A DNA stretch of 64,000 nucleotides from Nageia nagi (taxonomy: Eukaryota; Pinophyta), in the NCBI GenBank assembly GCA_050084985.1, contig JBITNC010000002.1:12276001-12340000 (forward strand), in the 5' to 3' direction. The notes under the pieces are model-generated. The model saw only the letters and a program-made list of their open reading frames with translations. It was not told the origin of the DNA and ran no database searches. Shown here piece by piece: positions 23,111 to 32,680 of this stretch. Within the stretch, counting starts at the first letter, position 1. Each line of letters opens with the position of its first letter. The translations under genes were made by a program, and so were the position numbers.

Positions 23111-24487
23111 GAACCAAAAGGCTTGAGCTGGAATAGAACACTTTCAACTTCCATATTTGTGATTAGGCTTGTTAAGGATTGGTTTTGAAAATCTATGACC
23201 AATTTTGGAATGATATTAAGAAGGTGAGATTGGGATGCATCTCATTGCTACTCAAGTTCAATGAGAAGATTTTGGAAGTAGGAGACCACATGGTTATCTA
23301 TTTTAGTGGGTTCATTAAGGATGAAGCCTTGTTCATTTTCCAGGGAGGAGATCCTATTATGAGATTGGTGGTCCATGGTAGTGATGTGAAAGTATGTTGT
23401 ATTTTTATTCCCCTCCTTTAGCCATTAGACTCTAGATTTTTGTTTCTTAAATATTTCTTCATTCAAGATTACTTTTTGAAGCTGTTGAAGTAGAAGGCAT
23501 TCTTGCTCGACTAAATGGTATTATTTTTGAATTAGTTGGGTTTCTATATGGATCAACTACTCCTCTATACAAACTCTTATTAAAGTGAAATCACCAAGGG
23601 AATATTTATTTCAAGCTTTAAGTTTAAGTTTCAAGCATTGCAGTTTAATGAAAAAGTCTACATTATTGTGCCATAGATGAGCCTTTCTTCATTCCACCAT
23701 TCCTAAACATGATCATTAAAAAAATCATAGTTGAGCCACATCTTTTGGAAGTGAAAGGGTGTGATCAATGGTTTGTAAGAAGCCACCAAAGATATTGAAA
23801 CCAACCAATGATCACCCTCCATATGGGAGCACTTTAGTTTGCATAGTATGTTCACTTTTGATCTAACTCAAGTAGACTAAAAAGTAATCTAGTTTCTCAA
23901 GAATAGCTTGAGGCCTAGGCCTTTTGTTTGACCAAGTATAGAGACCATTTACATTAATAGGCTCAAATAGGATTTGATCACTAATAAAAGCATTGAAATC
24001 CTCTACAATAGGCTCTAGCTTTCTAATCCCTCCTTATTTCTCCATAAAATTATTGATAACATTGAAGTCACCACCAAGGATGCAATGGAGGTCGCCTTGT
24101 TCATTCAATAAAGTGGATAATTGATGTTAGAGTTAATTTTCTATTCTTGATGTTAAGGCCCATATATGTTTACTAGAATTAAGGTCTTCCCTATAGTTAT
24201 AATCCTTACTTTAACAACCAACCAATGCTAAGAAGAGTGAACCAAGGTGTAGTTGATTTGGGAGTGGTCTCAACAAGTAAGAAACCCACCTGAGAGGCCA
24301 ATTGTAAGACTTACCACTATAGAGTTGTGAGGCCAAAATTTATTTAAGAGCTTAACTAGATCTTTTTTATAGGTTTTGGTTTCTTGTAACATAAGGATAG
24401 CCAATTTTTCTATGGTTATTAGATGTTTTACCATTCCTAAGTGTTAGGGGAATGGAGGCCTCAAATATTCCAAGTGATGTATTTCAT
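23111..24487 (-). pseudogene. LINE ORF2 endonuclease and linker
   Basis: The ATG at 24485-24487 opens MKYITWNI.GLHSPNT, the APE-type endonuclease start (typical: ISWNVRGLNSP). It is followed by ETKTYKKDLVKLLNKFWPH and HCILGGDFNVINNFMEK, with the GGDFN active-site motif encoded at 24061-24075. Next comes RKLEPIVEDFNAFISD, then LYTWSNKRPRPQAILEKLD. The enzyme would nick target DNA to prime reverse transcription. Several in-frame stops occur, including one inside the first motif. Confidence 0.85.
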
Positions 24488-24559
24488 TAAGATAATATTT
24501 AGAGTTTATTATTCTCCTAAAGAGCTTCTAATTAGGGCTAGGAACCTATTTCTACATCC

Positions 24560-25960
24560 TCCCTAATAAATTGCTGAAGGGAATCCATAAACATTAGTCA
24601 GATAGGCTCTTTAGGAAGTTTAGAGATAGAGGATTTTAAGGACTTAGGTGTTTGTTTCAAAGGGGGGATTTTCTTAGAAATAACATACTGGGTTTTAAGG
24701 TGGTTTTCTAAGGGTTTAGGTTAAAGGATATCACCCAAAGGAAGAGGGTTTGGAGTCTCCTCCATAGAATGGTCAGTTCCTTGGAGTGGGTGGGGGGGGC
24801 ACTACATGCTAGGGATTAAAGAGGATTGGATTGGAAAATCAATATGAATAAGAGTGGTTACTAATAGAGGGGGATTTCAAAGTTCAAAAAGAAGAATCTA
24901 AATATAATCCTTTTTCCTTTTGAAGAAGAACTACGATTTCAAAGAATGGGGGAGCTTCTTACATTTCAATTAGCTCCTTAGGTTGTAAACATTTAAATTG
25001 ATTATGGAGAAGTATAATTAGAAGGGGATTATTTTTTACTTACATGGGATTTGCATTTAGGCAATTGAAATGAGTCTATAGATGGGACATCAGGAGGACA
25101 TATTGTAATTGCCTAAGGATAACCTCAAGCCATGTCACCATATTTTGAGAATATTATACATATGAATGGGATACTTTCATAGACTATGAGTTGATCCCAT
25201 TCCAAACTATCATTAAGGATATAAATATGCACTTGAGTTGGTAAAGAATCTTCTAGGTCCATATGGACACATATGTGGGTGTATGATAGGGCCTTATGCT
25301 TATGAGTGTGATATGAGGAGAAGAGGTACAACCTAATGAAATTTCTTATTTATTTTATAGCCTTTTCATTCCAAAGACTAGTTGGGAGATATGTCAATCT
25401 AACCCAAATAGGGGCTTCAGTTGGTCTTCCCACTCTGTGTTGGAAGTTGAAATGCCACAATTTCATGAATGAACTAGATCTATCAAAAAACCATGGGCTA
25501 CCTTGGAAAATGTTATTCTTGTCTTCCTTTGTCCTAAAGAGTGCAAGAAATTACCCATTGGAGTAGTGGCTAACTATGACCTCTCCCTTGGTATCCCAAG
25601 ATCATGCAACCCATCCTTTAATATCTTGTTGGTGAATCCTAGAACCTAAGAAGCGATAAATGAGACCCAATTTCGTAAGAATTTCTATACTACTGGTGAT
25701 TATTTAGCTTTTGATCTCTATCCTTGGTGTTATAGAGGAGGCTTTTAGGAACCCATTCTCATTTTTATTGGGGTTTTATTGAGAGCTTGCATGCATTGAA
25801 AAAGTTTCTTCAAGGCTAGGGAACAAAGTGTATTCAAAGGATTTTTCTTGACCACATTATAGTAGGAGAGCCTTTGAGAAATGTTGGTTAGGTTTTGGTT
25901 GGAAGCTGAAGAGAATTGGTGTTGTGAGGAATAAGAAGAGCCCTTGGGGATCGATTCCAT
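24560..25960 (-). pseudogene. LINE ORF1 (DUF4283 / zinc-knuckle protein) remnant
   Basis: The start MESIPKGSSYSSQHQFSS at 25960 opens ORF1. Further on the minus strand reads SSSFMKLWHFNFQ and RPTEAPIWVRLTYLPTSLWN, then THICVHMDLEDSLPTQVHI and LIVYESIPFICIIFSKYGDM. These correspond to DUF4283 (VWIRLPNLP--FWN) and the following YE-IPF-C--C-K-GH knuckle; the knuckle cysteines and histidine are partly lost. ORF1 of plant L1 elements binds the RNA. The rest toward 24560 is low-complexity and broken. Confidence 0.75.
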
Positions 25961-26075
25961 GCACCCAACAATAGAGAAAGAGAGTTATTACTTTTTAGAA
26001 ACCTTAAGAATTACAAATCCAAGTATATTCTTTGTCCCCAAGATATTATCTCCAAGTAGGTTTTGTTATTGAACT

Positions 26076-26096
26076 ATGTGGATCTTTTCTCCACTT
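26076..26096. other. LINE target-site duplication, right copy (21 bp)
   Basis: Identical to 20138-20158 and adjacent to the 5' end of the LINE. Confidence 0.9.
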
Positions 26097-27960
26097 ACCA
26101 TGACTTACTTTTGCATTTACTTTTATTCTTTAATATTTATCTCTTTATTCACCAAACACTATTTACTTCAACTAATCATTTCTTTATATTAACTTATACT
26201 TTCTAATTAATTCTAACAACTTATAGTCCTTATAGTATACTTGTACTATGTATTGTATACTAACTGTTGGTACATTTCTATTTCCTTACTTCGACTATAT
26301 CATTATTCCTTTATTCTGACATAGTAGATCATTGGTGGCATTATTATCTAGCATAATAAGTTTAATGCTAGATAATAGAGTTACTTAGAGATAATAATAT
26401 ATTTTTATAAGAAAAAAACTACAACAATATCATCTCTTCTTAGTTTCAACTCTCTTCAAATTAAGAAGCTCAACAAAAGCTTGAAATGTTTTTAACTTAT
26501 TACATGGTTTATCCACCTAGATACTAGAGTATCATTAAATTATTCAAGTGTGTATATTCCATTATCTTGTACAATAATGATCCAGTATGGTGAACTCCAC
26601 TTTGATAATAGATTGCTTTATTATCCTCTTATGATGTTTGGAATCATATACCATGACCAAGTCAACCTTGAATGAAGATTATTTCAACATCTTATCAAAA
26701 TATTATTACTTGATTTTTTTTTTAAAAATAGACTCATTAGTTTTCTAGAGCTTTGATCTCAAAAGAATAAGAGTTATAAAAAAATCAAACATCTTTGATT
26801 GAAGGTCTTGAGCATATGTTACAATGATTTATATTTGAATTATTTCATTTTTTTAATTATTAATTTTACTTGTAGTATCATGGTGACATCGCTAATTAGA
26901 ACTCTTACAACATCGATGGCTTACTCCTTAACACATTCATTGACTTATATTATAATTAGATTAAGAAATGTTGGCAATTTATGTAGTAGAGTATTATATC
27001 GATCTTGGAGGCTTCTGAGAAGTATTTGATTAAGTTTAGACCTCAAGCCGACTATAACCAAGTGAGGACCTGATTATGGAAAATGACATGAAAGTTAATG
27101 ATATCGTTCAACAAGAAAAGGGGTTAGTGACATACTTAGTGGTAAAATACTTTTTTTGGAGGACAAGATGAACTATCAATGATATTTTAAGGTATCTTTG
27201 ACTCTCAGTAATCATATTGTAGGTGAAAAGATGACATCTATAAGGTTAAATATCCATGAAAAACTAGTAGAAGGTGCTTTTGGAGAGAGTTTTTTTATGT
27301 TCTTTGGTTGTAGTGAAGGCTTTGCAACTAAAGAATGTTGGAGAGATTTGTCAAAAGTTTATCTTCGAGTATTGGAGGTTGTTGGAGATGTATTGTATAA
27401 AATAGTAGCACTCTAGCTTATTATAATTGTATGCTTCATTGTTGATTAATATAAATCAAAGATCAAGTTGAAAGTTGATGTTTCCTCATAATGGGATTTA
27501 CCACTATAAATACCTATGTTATTTTATATGTATGTATTATTTGATAGATCATATGTTGTTATCGTAAACAGTTTTTGGGTTATTGCTCACATAAAAAATA
27601 AGAATGAAAATTAACATTGTAAAATATTAAAAATTTGTATTTAATATATCTAAAAAAATATAAGTTACTAGTAATTATAGATTGCATCATATCAGAGCTA
27701 AGTTCATTTAGAAGGCTTGTGTATGCAGGAAAAAAGATCTTAGAATTTGGAACTAGTTCAATATAACCCTAAAATTGGAAAAAAGAAGCCAAATACTACC
27801 ATGGATGAAGAATAAAACCATCTAAAGATGAATATTTTAGAAGATTCATTAATATGAAGAGTAATCTTGCCTAACTTGTCATATTGATTTAAGGAAAACA
27901 TCTTCAAATTGGGGAGTAGCAATAAACTAAGAAAATCGAAAGAACCTTATATGGTTCAAA
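26097..27960. other. Spacer with an unassigned open stretch
   Basis: AT-rich and largely featureless. The plus strand at 27198-27416 is open for 72 codons (MTLSNHIVGEKMTSIRLN ... WRDLSKVYLRVLEVVG), and the sequence before it (27060-27190) is also coding-like with stops. I do not recognise a family. It may be the N-terminal side of the gag-like remnant that follows, but nothing links them firmly. Confidence 0.35.
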
Positions 27961-27975
27961 CCCTTCTTCGATGTC

Positions 27976-28140
27976 TTTCAAGGTTGAAGCTAAAGTTGAA
28001 ATTCCTACTTTTGGAGAAGTTAGTGTCAAGAAGTTGGACAATTGGTTGAAGTAGTTGGAGGTTTACTTCCAATTTTAATATGCAACCAATGGTAAAGAGG
28101 AATTCTCTTTTGCTAGGCTAAGAATCATTTTACAAATAAA
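27976..28140 (+). pseudogene. Ty3/gypsy-like gag fragment
   Basis: The plus strand reads MSFKVEAKVEIPTFGEV, then KKLDNWLK, a stop, LEVYFQF, and NGKEEFSFARL. This matches a common plant gypsy gag N-terminal pattern (IPTFDGEV--EKLDNWL-QLEVYF ... KISFARLKLSG). Only about 50 codons are recognisable before similarity is lost at the edge of copy B. It is a truncated fossil; no LTR was found next to it. Confidence 0.6.
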
Positions 28141-28852
28141 CTCTTAATAAACTTGCACTATATTTAATATAAACATATCTTGAGTGTCATTATTCCCTTT
28201 TTGTAGCCAAATGATTATATGAACTCCATAAGTGTATATTCCCCTTGTTGTAATCTTCCCTGTTTTCTTAGTTATATTTCTACTTTCCAATTTAATCTCA
28301 TCTTTAAATTTATAAAAACTCAATCAAATGAATCAATTTGATCTAGATTCTTCTCAATATTGAAGTTGGTTTGTAGATAAATCTAATTCGTTTCCTTTTC
28401 TATGTTTTTCTTCTAATCAATTATAAATAGAAGGATTTCTTTTAGCTCATTTTTTTTGATGTAAAATTGGTTTGTATTAAAAATTAAAATACTTGCAAAA
28501 AAAAGAGTTGAATGATTTAACTTCCACTTTGATAGAATGATGAATAAATTTTTTTATTTAGATAAAATTAAAATGATTTAAATATGATTAACAGTAAATC
28601 AATAGTTTATAAATTTTTATGCTATTTACATAAATAATCACAATAAATTATTTTGGAGAGCATTAAGATGCATCAACAAAGCATTGTAGATTACATTAAG
28701 TTATCTCTAATTGCTGCTCCCATAAGAAAATCTAATGGAGAAGATAAATAAAATAACACCTCCCATCGGATAAGTCTTTCCCTCTTTTCAGAATCTAATG
28801 ATTCTATCGCAACAAATTAGACTGTTCATATAGAAGGATGATTAGATAGATA

Positions 28853-29071
28853 TTACATATATTTTACGGCAACCTTAATATATATTTTACTGAACAATCC
28901 ATATAATACTCTACCGTCAACACCGACAAAGCTGTCATTCTTGGCTCTTCCACAGTCAATGGCACCAATGATGAAAACTGTCAGATTTTCAAAGAACCCT
29001 CTTCTAAATACCTCATCACCATGTTTGATAAAACATAAAGTTTGGAAGAATTCTTCCACTTCCAAAGCCAC
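28853..29071 (-). pseudogene. Conserved pseudo-exon of unknown family (copy B)
   Basis: The 72-codon minus-strand frame reads MALEVEEFFQTLCFIKHGDE, then VFRRGFFENLTVFIIGA and SFVGVDGRVLYGLF. The matching place in copy C (51774-51995) encodes VALELEEIF.TLRFIKLGDE and VIGRGIIEKVAVFIIDAKNA in broken frames. The two are clearly homologous and the substitutions look partly conservative, so this was probably once coding. The family is not recognised. It lies about 1.7 kb upstream of the hairpin on the opposite strand. Confidence 0.45.
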
Positions 29072-30506
29072 GCAATGGAGGAGGGCATATAGGCAAATTA
29101 ATATATCTAAAAATGATACTTAGCCGTATGATATGTTTAAAAATAAAACTTAGCGTTAGTATTGTTTTACAAAAGGCAACAATGAAATTAGATCTCATTT
29201 ATTTAAAATATGAGGTAAAAGTTATGTTTTAAAAATTAATTATGAATTTTGATTTGAGTTTAATTGTACATATTTTTTTGATTAATTGAAATATAATATT
29301 ATAGAAGATAAATAGTATATAAAAATATAGATTGGTAGAATTTTTGAGTTATTATTGTCATTATCAATTTGGAACATAAAAATTGTTGTACATATCATTT
29401 TTTAAGTATTCCTCAATGCAATATTATTTAAAATATTTCAACAAAAAAATAAAATCACTATCTTTTTACAATAATTCATATATTGAGAAATTGATGGCTA
29501 AATCTTTGAATTGTCATTATTTCATTTAAATGTTTAACATGGTAATTGAAAGCATCGAAATAATTGGTGGTATTCTTAGAAGTATATAATGAAAACTTCA
29601 AATCAATCTTATAGCTTATCTAGCATTCTCATTTGTATGCCAAATATTTTCAATACCCATCTCCATAATTCTCATGCTATTGGGTAATAGGATGAACTAT
29701 GATATAGAGTTTTCTCCTATTTTCAAACATATATCAATTTAGTATAATAAATACCTACCTTAGATTATTCTATGTTAATATTTCTATATATCTAATTAGT
29801 TAAATTGATGGCTTTCCAAATAAACTTATTATCCTCTTCCTTCTTTAAAATAATTATTTTTACCTTTTCACATAAATACTTTCTTTTTATTAGATGAATA
29901 ATATTTATGATAAATTTTTTCTTCCAATATTTAATCTCATAATCATCACATTTATTTAAATCTTCTATAAAAAAATATTATTCATATGATAGAATATATT
30001 TTATTTTATTGATATTATTCTAAAATAAATATTTATTACTCCATAAATATCTTTCCAAAAATTAATTATATTTCCCCAACTCCCTAACATACATGAACAA
30101 CATCATACTTATATTAATGAATAATATAAAAGATCATGAAAGAACCATTTTAACTATATTTAATTTTATATTCAAAATTCAAAATTTTAATTTTATCAAT
30201 AGTTATTGGAACTCCTTGAAGCTAAACCGTTTTTTTCCTGGAAAGCCTTTCATAGGAAGTTCGTAGGGATCTCAGTAGTTAACTGAAACAGTTACATAAG
30301 TTTTATCATTTAAAACCAAATGAATATATGAAAGATACATATAATGGAGAACAACCGTTGGGTGCGACTTTGGTACCTTTAGGACGTCATGACTGATGCC
30401 AAAAATGTAGAAAATCTGTGGCGAATTACCTGTGCTTAGTCGGTATTAGCTTTGCATTGTCAATGGACGGATTTGAAGTCGTAAATTTAGGCTTTGCAAG
30501 AATATC

Positions 30507-30644
30507 TGACTCAGACTAGTCAGACTTGTACCACTTGTCGTAATCATTTGCAAGACCTGATTAATCGCATTTGCAAGCCAATTCTACAATACCTTTACCA
30601 ACCCACAAATCAATGAATAAACGTCTCCTCGATAATTATATATA
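30507..30644 (+). promoter_or_regulatory. Putative promoter of the MIR-like gene, copy B
   Basis: TATATATA at 30637-30644 is followed by CGAGAG in a context shared with copy C (TTATATATACGAGA). About 130 nt upstream lies TGACTCAGACT (30507-30517), a bZIP-type TGACTCA core that all three copies keep, and GATTAATCGCATTTGCAAG near 30560. ACGTCATGA near 30391 is a TGACG-type element also present in C. The spacing from TATA box to hairpin (about 104 nt) matches copy C (about 103 nt). Function is inferred from conservation and position. Confidence 0.6.
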
Positions 30645-30747
30645 CGAGAGGTTTTGGCTTGAAATATCCACCACACCATCACCGGTGCACTCATGGGCTT
30701 CATGCATTGGGTGGGATTTGTTTAACGATACACGAAGTAAAGTAATT

Positions 30748-30866
30748 GGTAGAATCTGAACCAGAAGAGAGAGAGCACCGCCAGTTAACTTCCATTAACG
30801 ATGGAGTGTTGTTGTATCGCATGGGAGCATAGGAGGTGCTCTCTCTCTTCTTGTTTAGCCTCTGGC
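30748..30866 (+). ncRNA. Candidate microRNA precursor, miR156/miR529-like (copy B)
   Basis: The 5' arm AGAAGAGAGAGAGCACC (30763-30779) pairs perfectly over 17 bp with 30835-30851. After one C/T mismatch the helix continues with CTGAAC (30756-30761) against GTTTAG (30853-30858), then a 2-nt internal loop and GGTAGA (30748-30753) against TCTGGC (30861-30866). The apical part has a small inner stem (CCAT/ATGG, CAAC/GTTG-like). As I recall plant microRNAs, miR529-5p starts AGAAGAGAGAGAG and miR156 contains CAGAAGAGAGUGAGCAC, so the arm fits this SPL-targeting superfamily without being identical to either. The arms are unchanged in copy C. Expression is not shown; an orphan inverted repeat is the alternative. 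Confidence 0.6.
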
Positions 30867-31440
30867 ATTGGAAGGATCGACCATTAATAGCATTACATAA
30901 TATCAATTTCTATTTTTCCGTATGGTTCAGTTATTCTTATAGATCTCTCATGTTTGTGATAAAATAAGGAATTTCAATGTAGAAGATGTTAACATAATTC
31001 CGTCTTCACATTGGTATTGCAGGTCTGTCATTCTGTGAGAAGCCATTGAGGCTGAACGTTGTTTTTATTCTGATTCATACTCTTAAAAGTGTAACCTATA
31101 ACAAAAACCAATAGAAGAGCAGGATTTGCAACAAAGAATTTCAGTACGACAAGCAAGGATAAGCGATTCCAAATCAAGAATCATGGATGTTGGTGCTGCA
31201 GTTCGCTGATATGAACCTAATCAGCTCTTTAATACATGCCAAAGAGATTAGCATATGTATTTTAATTTTATATTATAATAATTAAATATTAATAACATAA
31301 ATTCTTGTTTCAGATTAGCATATTATTGTTGCTAGTTTGCATTTGTAATTGTGTGATACATTATACATAGTTATGAAGATATTGATCAAAATAACAAATC
31401 AAAACTTGTTTTATCATATAATTTTTTTTTCCTAATAGTG
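30867..31440 (+). other. Downstream part of the MIR-like transcription unit, copy B
   Basis: Similarity to copy C continues but falls with distance. A pyrimidine-rich stretch ending TATTGCAG at about 31022 looks like a 3' splice site, although copy C has TATTGTAG. No open frame is shared between the copies. The short open frames here and on the reverse strand (30571-30759, 30700-30906) are not conserved in frame and are taken as by-products of the RNA hairpin. Confidence 0.4.
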
Positions 31441-31491
31441 TTCTATTAAGTAGAAGAATTGAATCATATATATGTAAGAATTAATATTACT

Positions 31492-31652
31492 AACTTAGAT
31501 ATCTTAAAGATATATATCTAAAAATGTCATACATATCAATCTCGATGTGCTTATCTCCTTTTCTTGGAAGAGTGATTTCCAAGATAGGCACATCAAAATT
31601 GATACCTTTTGGTATTTTTAAATATATGTTTTTAAGATATCTAGACTAGTTA
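31492..31652. mobile_element. Fold-back MITE, copy 1
   Basis: The left arm from TTAGATATCTTAAAGATATA (31495 on) through the GATGTGCTTATCTCC region pairs with a right arm running from CCAAGATAGGCACATC to TTAAGATATCTAG (ending about 31644), leaving a very short loop. A diverged relative is at 58982-59131. Such long imperfect palindromes are typical of MITEs. The superfamily and target duplication are not clear. Confidence 0.6.
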
Positions 31653-31991
31653 TTACTATTATACATATAAAAATATATATCTTGTACAAATTATACAATT
31701 AGATATATGTATTTTTGTTCTCTTTCTATTATCAGCCTATTCTTGGATTGTTCGTATTACATACATATCAATCTCGATGTGCTTATCTCCTTTTCTTGGA
31801 AGAGTGATTTCCAAGATAGGCACATCAAAATTGATACCTTTTGGTGTTTTTAAATATATGTTTTTAAGATATCTAGACTAGTTATTACTATTATACATAT
31901 AAAAATATATATCTTGTACAAATTATACAATTAGATATATGTATTTTTGTTCTCTTTCTATTATCAGCCTATTCTTGGATTGTTCGTATTA
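31531..31991 (+). repeat. 232-bp tandem duplication
   Basis: Unit 1 is 31531-31762 and unit 2 31763-31991. They are almost identical (one A/G change seen, in GGTATTTTT versus GGTGTTTTT), so the duplication is recent. Each unit includes the loop and right arm of the MITE plus about 120 bp of flank; only unit 1 is preceded by the left arm. Confidence 0.9.
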
Positions 31992-32680
31992 TTCGTATTT
32001 CTCTTATCCTAATATGTAAAGTATGTCCCATTTTCATTGTTCATATTGGATGGGTAACTATAAGTGTAAAGCAAGAAAATAATCTTACTATTGTTTATTA
32101 GCTTAAAGATGTTAAAATATGCTTGTGATTGATTTTAGTCCAAGTAAATTGCATTTCAAATATGGGATTAAGTTATGATAAATTCATATGTAGATTTTTT
32201 TGAGATTAATTGTGTTGATAAGGGATTTATGTCCATTGGATCTAGTCAATATATTCCTTATCTAATTAATAATATCATGAAATATAGTCAATTTAATTTG
32301 AGAAATATGCCACATAAACCAAATTCCTTTGGATTTATTTTCTTATTACATAAGTAATTAATATATATTCTAATATATGTTGAGACCTTTTATTCCATTG
32401 ATACATACTTCATCAAATGCTAACATTTGATATAATCTTAATTCTTAATAAATTATCACTAATTATGTTCAAGTGATATCTAAAGCTATCAAATTTCTAA
32501 ATCAAGTGGTATCACTTCTTTAATATGATATATTAATAAATAGGATATCAATCCAACAAGGTCTATTATTTTTTGAATGGTAAAATAAGTAATTCTAGTT
32601 GTATAAAAACTACTTAGTTCTATTTGACCTTCCATTCAATGATATTTGATTTACCTCATTTTTCATATTACAATATAAAT
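31968..32680 (+). repeat. Dispersed repeat R2, copy 2
   Basis: Counterpart of 16848-17620 in the same orientation, with shared anchors TAAGTGTAAAGC, AGTAAATTGCAT and GATAAGGGATTTATGTC. The short plus-strand open frame at 32175-32357 has no preserved counterpart frame in copy 1 and is not believed. Confidence 0.7.

Larger units (their letters stand above)
20159..26075 (-). mobile_element. Full-length L1-type LINE, decayed, minus orientation
   Basis: The 5917-bp element lies between perfect 21-bp direct repeats (20138-20158 and 26076-26096), the expected target duplication of target-primed reverse transcription. In minus orientation it has a short 5' UTR, ORF1 with a DUF4283-like region from 25960, and ORF2 from about 24487 with endonuclease, reverse transcriptase, a zinc-knuckle (zf-RVT) region and a tail. 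The 3' end at 20159 has only a weak A-rich remnant (ACAAAAACA). Many stops and shifts interrupt both ORFs. The intact length is notable because most plant LINE copies are 5' truncated. Confidence 0.9.
28180..31440 (+). repeat. Large duplicated segment, copy B
   Basis: Aligns with copy C over its whole length (with large insertions in C) and with copy A from about 29130 on. Order of landmarks: pseudo-exon 28853-29071, AT-rich block 29150-30130, conserved upstream block 30340-30600, TATA box 30637, hairpin 30748-30866, tail to 31440. B is the most compact of the three and probably closest to the ancestral arrangement. No transposon ends were found at its limits, so locus duplication is the likelier cause. 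Confidence 0.75.

Noticed and set aside
30748-30866. Hairpin as a MITE
   Set aside because: No target duplication at its edges, homology to copy C extends far beyond it, and the conservation peak coincides with the arms; still to be tested by genome copy number.
30571-30906. Small protein frames over the copy B hairpin (62 aa plus, 68 aa minus)
   Set aside because: Frames are not kept between B and C outside the hairpin, and the conserved unit is the RNA fold rather than any frame.
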